A stretch of 20,499 nucleotides of DNA from an uncultured Oscillospiraceae bacterium. Lineage in GTDB: Bacteria; Bacillota; Clostridia; Oscillospirales; Oscillospiraceae. Shown here in pieces: positions 14,003-20,499 of the stretch (positions within the stretch are counted from its first letter, which is position 1; every line of letters begins with the position of its first letter). The DNA is taken from positions 1 to 20,499 of the forward strand of contig CAJUOA010000061.1 of NCBI GenBank assembly GCA_910587785.1, in the 5' to 3' direction. Under the pieces are notes generated by a model. The model was not told where the DNA came from, searched no databases, and saw only the letters and a list, made by a program, of their open reading frames with translations. Both the position numbers and the translations under genes were made by a program.

Positions 14003-14031
14003 ATTATATCGTTTAGATATCCTCTCGGCAA
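14003..14031 (-). promoter_or_regulatory. Promoter and putative operator of the ribbon-helix-helix gene
   Basis: On the minus strand TTGCCG (14026-14031) and a perfect TATAAT (14003-14008) are 17 bases apart. The inverted repeat ATATC-GTTTA-GATAT occupies 14006-14020, inside the spacer and over the edge of the -10. A protein bound there would block RNA polymerase. A near-identical 16-base box occurs at 14080-14095. Confidence 0.68.
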
Positions 14032-14079
14032 GTAGTTAAAAAGATATCAAAAAGATGTTTGCAAACGATCTAAATTATG

Positions 14080-14095
14080 ATATCATTTAGATATC
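14080..14095. repeat. Second ATATC-N5-GATATC box over the uvrA stop codon
   Basis: The 16 bases here differ at one position from 14006-14021 (A for G in the centre). The uvrA stop codon TAA is at 14087-14089, inside the box. Between the two boxes lie another GATATC (14043-14048) and the 10-base palindrome GTTTGCAAAC (14057-14066). Confidence 0.6.
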
Positions 14096-16924
14096 GCCTT
14101 GCGGCAGCGCCTTCTTGAGATACTTCCCCGTATAGGACGCCTCGCAGGCGGCCACCTCCTCGGGGGTGCCGGTGCAGAGGATGGAGCCGCCCCTGGCGCC
14201 CCCCTCGGGGCCCAGGTCGATGATGTGGTCGGCGCACTTGATGACGTCCAGGTTGTGCTCGATGACCACCACCGTGTTCCCCGCGTCCACCAGCCGCTGG
14301 AGGACCTCCAGGAGCTTGCCCACGTCCTCCGTGTGCAGGCCCGTGGTGGGCTCGTCCAGGATATAGATGGTGCTCCCGGTGGAGCGCTTGCTAAGCTCCG
14401 TGGCCAGCTTCACCCGCTGGGCCTCGCCGCCGGAGAGGGTGGTGGACGCCTGCCCGACCTTGATATAGCCCAGTCCCACGTCGCACAGCGTCTCCATCTT
14501 CACCGCGATCTTGGGCAGGGGCTTGAAGAACTCCCGGGCCTCCTCGGCGGTCATCTCCAGCACGTCGTAGATATTTTTCCCCTTGTAGCGGACCTCCAGG
14601 GTCTCCCGGTTGTAGCGTTTGCCCTTGCAGACCTCGCAGGGGACGTAGATGTCTGGGAGGAAGTGCATCTCGATCTTGAGGAGCCCGTCCCCGGAGCAGG
14701 CCTCGCACCGCCCGCCCCGGACGTTGAAGCTGAACCGCCCCGAGCCGTAGCCCCGGGCCTTGGCCTCCGGCGTGGAGGCGAAGAGCTCCCGGATGTCGTT
14801 GAAGACGCCGGTATAGGTGGCGGGGTTGGACCGGGGGGTGCGCCCGATGGGGCTCTGGTCGATGCTGATGACCTTGTCCAGGTACTCCTCCCCCTCGATG
14901 CCCTTGTGCTTGCCGGGGCGGCACTTCATGCGGTTGAGGTCCGCCCCCAGGCGCTTGAACAAAATCTCGTTGACCAGGGAGCTCTTCCCGGACCCGGACA
15001 CCCCCGTCACGCAGGTGAAGGTGCCCAGGGGGATGGTGACGTCGATGTTTTTGAGGTTGTTCTCCGCCGCGCCCCGGATGGTGAGGGCGTGGCCGTTCCC
15101 GGCACGGCGCCTCTCCGGCACGGCGATGCGCCGCTGTCCGGAGAGGTACTGCCCGGTGAGGGAGGCGGGATTCGCCGCCACCTCCGCCGGAGTGCCCGCG
15201 GCGATGATGTTCCCCCCGTGGACCCCAGCGCCGGGGCCCACGTCGATGATATAGTCCGCGGCCCGCATGGTGTCCTCGTCGTGCTCCACCACGACGAGGG
15301 TGTTCCCCAGGTCCCGGAGCTTGCAGAGGGTCTCCAGCAGGCGGTCGTTGTCCCGCTGGTGGAGGCCGATGGAGGGCTCGTCCAGGATATAGAGCACCCC
15401 CATGAGGCTGGAGCCGATCTGGGTGGCCAGGCGGATACGCTGGCTCTCCCCACCGGAGAGGGTGGCCGCCGAGCGGCTGAGGGTCAGGTACTCCAGCCCT
15501 ACGCTCTGCAAAAACCCCAGCCGGGACTTGATCTCTTTGAGGATTTGGTCCGCGATCATCATCTGGGTCCGGGTGAGGGTGAGGCCCTCCACAAAGTCCA
15601 GGGCCTCGTTGACCGGCTTGGTGGTGAAGTCATAGATGCTGCTGTCCCCCACGGTGACGGCCAGGCTCTCCATTTTCAGCCGCCTGCCCTTGCAGGCGGG
15701 GCAGGGGCTCTCGCTCATGAGCTCCTCCAGGTCCCGGCGGGAGGCGTCGGACTGGGTCTCGCTGTAGCGGCGCTGGAGGTTGTTGACCACCCCCTCGAAC
15801 GCCTGGTTGAGAGTCCCCTTGCCCTGGGGACGGTCGTAGTGGAGCTCCAGCTTCTCCCCCTTGGTGCCGTATAGGACGATTTCCCGGACCTCCCGGGTGA
15901 GGTCCTTCCAGGGGGTGCTGAGCTTGAATCTGTACTTCTTGGCCAGGGCGTCGAAGTACATGCGGCTGATGCCGTCGCCCCGGATGTTCTGCCACCCGCT
16001 GGCCTGGATGGCCCCGTCCAGGATGGACTTCTCAGGGTCCGGCACCACCAGGTCGGGGTCGATCTTCAGCTGGCTGCCCAGCCCCGTGCAGGTGGGGCAG
16101 GCACCGTAGGGGTTGTTGAAGGAGAACATCCGGGGGGCCAGCTCCTCGATGCTGACGCCGCAGTCCTCGCAGGCGTAGTTCTGGGAGAAGAGGATGTCCC
16201 GCTCCTCCTGGAGGATGTTGGCGATGACAAGCCCCCCCGTGAGGCCGGAGGCGGTCTCCACGCTGTCGGTCATCCGCTGCCGGACGTCGGGCCGGACCAC
16301 CAGGCGGTCCACCACGATCTCGATGTTGTGCTTCTTGTTCTTCTCCAGCTTGATCTCCTCGGTCAGCTCGTAGAGGGAGCCGTCCACCCGGGCCCGGACA
16401 TAGCCGGAGCGGCGGGCGTCCTCGAATACCTTGGCGTACTCCCCCTTCTTCGCGCGCACCACCGGGGCGAGGACCTGCACCCGGGTGCCCTCCGGGAGGT
16501 CCATGATCTGGTCGATGATCTGGTCGATGGTCTGCTGCTTGATCTCCTTGCCGCAGACGGGGCAGTGGGGCGTGCCCACCCGTGCCCAGAGGAGGCGGAG
16601 ATAGTCGTAGATCTCCGTCACCGTGCCCACGGTGGACCGGGGGTTCTTGCTGGTGGTCTTCTGGTCGATGGAGATGGCCGGGGAGAGGCCGTCGATATAG
16701 TCCACATCCGGCTTCTCCATCTGTCCCAGGAACATGCGGGCATAGGAGCTCAGGCTCTCCACATACCGCCGCTGTCCCTCGGCGTAGATGGTGTCGAAGG
16801 CCAGGGAGCTCTTCCCCGACCCGCTCAGGCCCGTGACCACCACCAGCTTGTCCCGGGGGATCTCCACATCCACGTTTTTGAGGTTGTTCTCCCGCGCGCC
16901 TTTGATATAGATTTTGTCCTGCAT
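14087..16924 (-). CDS. uvrA: Excinuclease ABC subunit A
   Basis: This is a full-length 945-residue UvrA, the ATPase that finds bulky DNA lesions and loads UvrB in nucleotide excision repair. It has two ABC modules: Walker A TGLSGSGKSS (31-40) with signature LSGGESQR (489-496) and Walker B LYILDEPS (511-518), and Walker A TGVSGSGKSS (640-649) with signature LSGGEAQR (830-837) and IYILDEPT (853-860). Zinc-binding Cys pairs are at C121/C124, C252/C255, C276/C279, C408/C411, C740/C743 and C763/C766. I chose ATG 16924, which has AGGAGA 8 bases upstream and starts with the family's MQDKIYIKGARENNLK. The longer frame to 17032 adds an unrelated peptide antisense-like in composition. No LexA-type box is seen just upstream. 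Confidence 0.98.
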   Translation of the reverse strand: MQDKIYIKGARENNLKNVDVEIPRDKLVVVTGLSGSGKSSLAFDTIYAEGQRRYVESLSSYARMFLGQMEKPDVDYIDGLSPAISIDQKTTSKNPRSTVGTVTEIYDYLRLLWARVGTPHCPVCGKEIKQQTIDQIIDQIMDLPEGTRVQVLAPVVRAKKGEYAKVFEDARRSGYVRARVDGSLYELTEEIKLEKNKKHNIEIVVDRLVVRPDVRQRMTDSVETASGLTGGLVIANILQEERDILFSQNYACEDCGVSIEELAPRMFSFNNPYGACPTCTGLGSQLKIDPDLVVPDPEKSILDGAIQASGWQNIRGDGISRMYFDALAKKYRFKLSTPWKDLTREVREIVLYGTKGEKLELHYDRPQGKGTLNQAFEGVVNNLQRRYSETQSDASRRDLEELMSESPCPACKGRRLKMESLAVTVGDSSIYDFTTKPVNEALDFVEGLTLTRTQMMIADQILKEIKSRLGFLQSVGLEYLTLSRSAATLSGGESQRIRLATQIGSSLMGVLYILDEPSIGLHQRDNDRLLETLCKLRDLGNTLVVVEHDEDTMRAADYIIDVGPGAGVHGGNIIAAGTPAEVAANPASLTGQYLSGQRRIAVPERRRAGNGHALTIRGAAENNLKNIDVTIPLGTFTCVTGVSGSGKSSLVNEILFKRLGADLNRMKCRPGKHKGIEGEEYLDKVISIDQSPIGRTPRSNPATYTGVFNDIRELFASTPEAKARGYGSGRFSFNVRGGRCEACSGDGLLKIEMHFLPDIYVPCEVCKGKRYNRETLEVRYKGKNIYDVLEMTAEEAREFFKPLPKIAVKMETLCDVGLGYIKVGQASTTLSGGEAQRVKLATELSKRSTGSTIYILDEPTTGLHTEDVGKLLEVLQRLVDAGNTVVVIEHNLDVIKCADHIIDLGPEGGARGGSILCTGTPEEVAACEASYTGKYLKKALPQGDI

Positions 16925-16982
16925 AGGTGTTCTCCTGTAATAAAGTTTTCCACAATTCCATAGAGCCGGACGGCCCCGGGAA

Positions 16983-17924
16983 TCAGAGCTCCCGCACCAG
17001 AGCCACCGCTCCGTCCCGGAGGATCTCCACATTCTCCTCCTCCAGAACGGTGTCCCGGCTGGTGTGGATACGGTCCATATACCAGCCGATGAGCTTCTTA
17101 TGCTTTAGGGCGCAGACCCCCACGCCCCGCTTGAACGCCCCGTTGTCCGAGGGGTAGAAGCCAAAGGTGCGCACCACCTCCACGGTCCTGCCGCCCCGTC
17201 CCCGGAACGCGGTTTCAATGCGGCGGAGGGTCTCATCGTCCCGCTTGAGGGCCTTGGAGGGGAAGAACTGGAGGGAGCTCCCGTCGCCCACGCAGTCGAA
17301 GTTGATGTTCAATACCTCCCGCTTGGCCCGCTTGTGCTTCCTTGTGAACGCCGCGGAACCGAAAAGGCCCTTCTCCTCGTTGTCGAAAAACACGAAGCAG
17401 ACTTCCCCCCGGTGCTCCTCGGGCATGGAAAGGGCCGTCTCCAGGAGGGTCACGACGCCGCTGGTGTTGTCGTTGGCGGTGTGCCGGCTGGCGGGGCCGT
17501 CCAGGAGCCGCCAGACAAAGAAACCGCACAGGGCAATGGACGTAAAGGGCATCAGCACCAGAAGCGCCGGCGCCTTCAGCGCCACGATGACAGCGATCAG
17601 GATAGCCTCCGCCACCGCCACCACAAGAAACAGGGGGACCACCAGCATCAGCTGATAGCACAGGTAGAAAAAGAGGTTCCTGGGCGTGATGAAGTTGGGG
17701 AACGGGAGCACGGCGCAGGTGTCGTAGTGGGCGGAGAAGAGGACCTTCGCCGTCTCCGGGCCGCCCGCGACCACGTTCTTGGCCGCGAAGCCGTTTTCAA
17801 CATGGGGTGTGTATCCCGCCGCCTCCAGCTCCTTGCAGAGCCAGGCGCGGAATGCCTCCTTCTGGGACCGGGACTTGCGGACCTGGAGGTCCGTCAGGAC
17901 CCGCCGGGAAATTGGCGACATCAT
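16983..17924 (-). CDS. M28-family metallopeptidase-like protein with membrane insert
   Basis: This is a 313-residue protein. The zinc ligands and catalytic acids of M28 aminopeptidases are in order: H66-Y-D68, D152 in ANDNTSGV, E183-E184 in FFDNEEKGLFGS, D210 in NFDCVGDG, and H287 in RIHTSRDT. Unusually, residues 83-140 between D68 and D152 are strongly hydrophobic and can form two or three membrane helices, so the catalytic domain would be split by a membrane-embedded hairpin. There is no N-terminal signal peptide. Which side the active site faces is not clear. GGGGAG precedes ATG 17924 by 5-6 bases. A 58-base gap separates it from uvrA, with which it may be co-transcribed. The substrate is unknown. 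Confidence 0.85.
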   Translation of the reverse strand: MMSPISRRVLTDLQVRKSRSQKEAFRAWLCKELEAAGYTPHVENGFAAKNVVAGGPETAKVLFSAHYDTCAVLPFPNFITPRNLFFYLCYQLMLVVPLFLVVAVAEAILIAVIVALKAPALLVLMPFTSIALCGFFVWRLLDGPASRHTANDNTSGVVTLLETALSMPEEHRGEVCFVFFDNEEKGLFGSAAFTRKHKRAKREVLNINFDCVGDGSSLQFFPSKALKRDDETLRRIETAFRGRGGRTVEVVRTFGFYPSDNGAFKRGVGVCALKHKKLIGWYMDRIHTSRDTVLEEENVEILRDGAVALVREL

Positions 17925-17941
17925 CTTTTCTCCCCTCTCCT

Positions 17942-17977
17942 CCTCACCGCCGCCTCCAACGGGCGGCGGCGGTGAGG
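17942..17977 (-). other. GC-rich leader hairpin before the M28 gene
   Basis: A perfect 13-bp inverted repeat (17942-17954 with 17965-17977, 10-base loop) ends about 12 bases before the ribosome binding site of the peptidase gene. The purine tract upstream of it on the minus strand (about 17980-18030) is almost free of pyrimidines. It could stabilise the message or influence ribosome loading. No T-run follows, so it is not a terminator for leftward transcription. Confidence 0.5.
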
Positions 17978-18040
17978 TGCGTCTTTTTCTTTCTCTTAGT
18001 CTTCTTCTTTCTCTTTTTCTTGGCTTTTTGGGGTTTCAGA

Positions 18041-18058
18041 AAAAACCGGCCGGTTTTT
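18041..18058 (-). terminator. Terminator-like palindrome after the XRE gene
   Basis: This is an 18-base perfect palindrome of the form AAAAACC-GGCC-GGTTTTT, 27 bases past the XRE stop at 18085. The T-run on the minus strand fits an intrinsic terminator, although the GC core is short. It is symmetric and could act in both directions. Confidence 0.55.
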
Positions 18059-18084
18059 GGGTTTTTAGTGTACGGGGGGAATCA

Positions 18085-18321
18085 TCATCCCTCCGGTCCC
18101 CCATCCTCCGACCTCCCAAGGAGGTAATCGGTGGTCACGCCGAAATAATCGGCCAATAACATCAATGTTGTGGCAGGGACATTAACTTCTCCATATTCAA
18201 TCTTTTGGTAATTGCTAACGGTACATCCTAACAATTCTCCCATAGAACGTTGGGTCTGCCCCAATGATTTTCGTAATTTCTTTAATCTTTTTCCAAATTC
18301 AACTAATTTTTCAATTTTCAT
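18085..18321 (-). CDS. XRE-family repressor of a divergent gene pair
   Basis: This is a 78-residue protein made of one Cro/CI-type HTH domain. The fold runs from FGKRLKKLRKSLGQTQ (9-24) through the recognition helix region CTVSNYQKIEYGE (33-45) to LADYFGVTTDYLLGR (56-70). The coding sequence is much richer in A and T than all neighbours except its last part, which hints at recent acquisition. AGGTGAT precedes ATG 18321. It is transcribed divergently from the 96-residue protein gene, and two copies of a 17-bp palindrome lie in the shared promoter region. It is therefore probably an autorepressor that also controls its neighbour. Confidence 0.87.
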   Translation of the reverse strand: MKIEKLVEFGKRLKKLRKSLGQTQRSMGELLGCTVSNYQKIEYGEVNVPATTLMLLADYFGVTTDYLLGRSEDGGPEG

Positions 18322-18331
18322 AGATCACCTA

Positions 18332-18360
18332 TTGACACACAATTGAATTGAGCATATAAT
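18332..18360 (+). promoter_or_regulatory. Consensus promoter of the 96-residue protein gene, with operator
   Basis: TTGACA (18332-18337) and TATAAT (18355-18360) are 17 bases apart, a perfect match to the sigma-A consensus. The operator-like sequence ACACAATT-G-AATTGAGC fills 18337-18353, between the two boxes. The leader to ATG 18398 is about 31 bases. Confidence 0.88.
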
Positions 18361-18384
18361 GATAACACAATTAAATTGTGTCAA
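18356..18384 (-). promoter_or_regulatory. Overlapping promoter of the XRE repressor gene, with operator
   Basis: On the minus strand TTGACA (18379-18384) and CATTAT (18356-18361) are 17 bases apart. The perfect 17-base palindrome ACACAATT-A-AATTGTGT (18365-18381) lies in its spacer. The -10 occupies nearly the same bases as the -10 of the rightward promoter, so only one polymerase can bind at a time. The leader to ATG 18321 is about 28 bases. Confidence 0.72.
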
Positions 18385-18397
18385 GGAGGACACCCCC

Positions 18398-18688
18398 ATG
18401 TACGACATCTATAACTGGCTCTACGACAACTACGCCGTCCCCCGTCTGACCCCCATGGATGAGGGCCACCAGACGGCCATAACGGAATTCGCCGCCCGCC
18501 TGGACCTGTCCCGGAAAAACCGGCGGCACCTCCTGGACCTGATGGAGAACATCCGCCTGGACTGGGGGACGGAGGCGTTCACCCTCGGCGTCCGCTTCGG
18601 GTTGGACCTCGCCGTCCCACGGGCCCTCCAGTTGGACGGCGACGGCCTCCTACAGTTCCTTCCGAAGCTCGATGAGCCGGTCTCTTAG
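18398..18688 (+). CDS. 96-residue hypothetical protein under XRE control
   Basis: This is a small acidic, soluble, probably helical protein that I do not recognise. It has an aromatic N terminus (MYDIYNWLYDNY), a basic middle (SRKNRRHLLDL, 38-48) and a C-terminal segment, TEAFTLGVRFGLDLA (58-72). That segment resembles the end of several small clostridial accessory proteins of unknown function. The start is ATG 18398 with AAGGAGG 8 bases upstream. An in-frame ATG at 18359 lies within the promoter and is rejected. Its last 39 bases overlap the convergent 3' end of uvrB. Its body is as GC-rich as the rest of the chromosome, unlike the XRE gene. The strong promoter and tight operator suggest it is made only when the repressor lets go. 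Confidence 0.72.
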   Translation: MYDIYNWLYDNYAVPRLTPMDEGHQTAITEFAARLDLSRKNRRHLLDLMENIRLDWGTEAFTLGVRFGLDLAVPRALQLDGDGLLQFLPKLDEPVS

Positions 18689-20499
18689 CAGGGCGGCGTA
18701 CTCGAACTCCAGCATCTTTGCCGCCTCCTTCATCTGCTTTTCGACCTTGATGATCTCCTCCTCCACTTCCTTCTTGGTCAGCTTCTTGCCGGACTTCTTC
18801 TGGGCGCTCTTCTCCGTCTCGGCGATCTCCAAAATCTCCCGCACAGACTTGATGACCGTCCTGGGCACGATGCCGTGCTCTTTGTTGAAATCATCCTGTT
18901 TTTTTCGCCGCCGCTCGGTCTCGTCCATGGCGGCGCGCATACTGCGGGTGATGGTGTCGGCGTAGAGGATGACCTTGCCCTCGGCGTTTCGCGCGGCGCG
19001 GCCGATGGTCTGGATGAGGCTGGTCTCGCTGCGCAAAAATCCTTCCTTGTCCGCGTCCAGGATGGCGACGAGGCTCACCTCCGGCATATCCAGGCCCTCC
19101 CGCAGGAGGTTGATGCCCACAAGCACGTCGAACTCCCCCAGCCGCAGGTCCCGGATGAGCTCCATGCGCTCGATGGTCTCCACGTCGTGGTGCATGTAGC
19201 GGACCTTGATGCCTGCCTTGGTGAGGTACTCGGTGAGGTCCTCGGCCATCTTTTTTGTGAGTGTGGTCACGAGGACCCGCTCGTTTTTGGCACTGCGCTC
19301 GTTGATCTCGCCGATGAGGTCGTCGATCTGCCCGGTGACGGGCCGGACCTCCACCATGGGGTCCAAAAGCCCCGTGGGGCGGATGACCTGTTCGACGATC
19401 TGGTCCGCCTGTCCCCGCTCATAGTCCGCCGGGGTGGCGGAGACGTAGACCGCCTGCCGGAACCGGGTCTGGAACTCGTCGAACTTCAATGGCCGGTTGT
19501 CAAAGGCGCAGGGCAGGCGGAAGCCGTAGCCCACCAGACTCTCCTTCCTCGCCCGGTCTCCGTTGAACATGGCCCGGACCTGTGGGAGGGTGACGTGGCT
19601 CTCGTCCACGAAGAGGACGAAGTCCTCCGGGAAGTAGTCCATAAGCGTCAGCGGCGGCGACCCTACCGGACGGCCGGAGATGACCCGGCTGTAGTTCTCG
19701 ATGCCGCTGCAATAGCCCAGCTCCCGCATCATCTCCAGGTCATAGGTGGTCCGCTGGTGGATGCGCTGGGCCTCCACCAGCTTGCCGCTGTCCACGAAGT
19801 ACTTCTCCCGCTCCTCCAGCTCCACCTCGATCTGCCCGATGGCCCGCTCCATCTTCTCCCTGGAGGTGACGTAGTGGCTGGCGGGCCAGACGGGGATATT
19901 GGTGATCCGCCGGACCACGGTGCCGGTGACGCCGTTGATCTCGCTGATGCGGTCGATCTCGTCGCCGAAGAACTCCACCCGGAGGGCGGTGTCCTTCCAG
20001 TAGGCGGGCCAGAGCTCCACCGTGTCCCCCCGGACCCGGAACATATTGCGCTCGAAGGCGATGTCGTTGCGCTCGTAGCGGATCTCGATAAGCCGCCGCA
20101 GGAGCTCGTCCCGCTCCATCTCCGCGCCGACGCGGAGGGTGATCATCATGTTCTCGAAGTCCTCCGGCTCTCCCAGGCCGTAGATACAGCTGACGGAGGA
20201 GACCACGATCACGTCCCGCCGCTCCAGCAGGGAGGCGGTGGCGCTCAGGCGCAGGCGGTCGATCTCCTCGTTGATGGAGGCGTCCTTCTCGATGAAGGTG
20301 TCGGTGTGGGGGATATAGGCCTCGGGCTGGTAGTAGTCGTAGTAGGAGACAAAGTACTCCACCGCGTTCTTGGGGAAGAACTCCTTGAACTCCTCGCACA
20401 GCTGTGCGGCCAGGGTCTTGTTGTGGGCCAGGATGAGGGCGGGACGCTGGACGGCCTCGATGACCTTGGCCATGGTGTAGGTCTTGCCCGAGCCGGTGA
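18650..20499 (-). CDS. uvrB: Excinuclease ABC subunit B (partial, start outside window)
   Basis: This is about 615 residues of UvrB, the helicase-like subunit that verifies damage and recruits UvrC. The frame enters at the right edge within Walker A (TGSGKTYT, then MAKVIE), so only about the first 40 residues are missing. The damage-probing hairpin region YYDYYQPEAYIP, the motifs FVDESHVTLPQ, RPTGLLDP and QTIGRAARN, and the C-terminal UVR domain (YAALLRDRLIELRKEL, which binds UvrC) are all present and uninterrupted. uvrA lies further along the same strand but is separated by the XRE module and the M28 gene. The truncation is due only to the window edge. Confidence 0.98.
   Translation of the reverse strand, partial: TGSGKTYTMAKVIEAVQRPALILAHNKTLAAQLCEEFKEFFPKNAVEYFVSYYDYYQPEAYIPHTDTFIEKDASINEEIDRLRLSATASLLERRDVIVVSSVSCIYGLGEPEDFENMMITLRVGAEMERDELLRRLIEIRYERNDIAFERNMFRVRGDTVELWPAYWKDTALRVEFFGDEIDRISEINGVTGTVVRRITNIPVWPASHYVTSREKMERAIGQIEVELEEREKYFVDSGKLVEAQRIHQRTTYDLEMMRELGYCSGIENYSRVISGRPVGSPPLTLMDYFPEDFVLFVDESHVTLPQVRAMFNGDRARKESLVGYGFRLPCAFDNRPLKFDEFQTRFRQAVYVSATPADYERGQADQIVEQVIRPTGLLDPMVEVRPVTGQIDDLIGEINERSAKNERVLVTTLTKKMAEDLTEYLTKAGIKVRYMHHDVETIERMELIRDLRLGEFDVLVGINLLREGLDMPEVSLVAILDADKEGFLRSETSLIQTIGRAARNAEGKVILYADTITRSMRAAMDETERRRKKQDDFNKEHGIVPRTVIKSVREILEIAETEKSAQKKSGKKLTKKEVEEEIIKVEKQMKEAAKMLEFEYAALLRDRLIELRKEL

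Noticed and set aside
16925..16982. A LexA (SOS) operator before uvrA
   Set aside because: I looked for GAAC-N4-GTTC-type sequence between the M28 stop and uvrA and found none. The uvrB promoter is outside the window and cannot be judged.
14087..17032. A longer uvrA with 36 extra N-terminal residues
   Set aside because: The extra part overlaps the 3' end of the M28 gene, has no ribosome binding site and does not resemble UvrA. ATG 16924 has AGGAGA and the family's normal start.

Overview
The window looks like chromosomal DNA from a GC-rich, Gram-positive gut-type clostridium. I infer the Oscillospiraceae (Flavonifractor, Lawsonibacter or Oscillibacter type) from the high GC coding sequence, strong GGAGG-type ribosome binding sites, a bacterial-type UvrA/UvrB, RecD2 without RecBC, a ComF-type protein, an MreB/Mbl homologue and GC-rich hairpin repeats. 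No rRNA, tRNA, CRISPR array, transposase or phage structural gene was seen.

Layout. 1-1072 (+): the 3' end of glycyl-tRNA synthetase and a GNAT acetyltransferase, ending at a bidirectional terminator. 1135-1970 (-): two small exported or membrane-anchored Cys-rich proteins of unknown function, with a good sigma-A promoter. 2137-2916 (-): a polytopic membrane protein. 3035-3119: a cluster of four hairpins. 3130-4149 (-): an MreB/Mbl-family protein. 4261-5207 (-): a small XRE regulator translationally coupled to a ComF-family phosphoribosyltransferase. 5468-10493 (+): three overlapping genes that form a complete phosphorelay. 10537-12741 (-): RecD2-type helicase. 12851-13974 (-): a ribbon-helix-helix regulator, a small multidrug-export-family membrane protein and a single-pass membrane protein. 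14087-16924 (-): uvrA. 16983-17924 (-): an M28-type peptidase with a membrane insert. 18085-18688: a divergent pair, an AT-rich XRE repressor and a 96-residue protein. 18650-20499 (-): uvrB, cut by the window edge.

How the genes work together. The centre of the window is a signalling operon. A membrane hybrid histidine kinase with two receivers, a separate HPt protein and a REC-HD-GYP-PAS-GGDEF protein are joined by two ATGA overlaps, so an external signal probably controls c-di-GMP turnover. uvrA and uvrB are on the same strand but are separated by a peptidase gene and the XRE/96-residue module.

Most notable regulatory DNA. Between 18322 and 18397 two overlapping divergent promoters share one -10 region, and each carries a copy of the same 17-bp palindromic operator in its spacer, giving a nearly symmetric repressor switch. 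A second autoregulation-like arrangement, a repeated ATATC-N5-GATAT box, lies in the promoter of the ribbon-helix-helix gene at 14003-14031, with a second copy over the uvrA stop codon.
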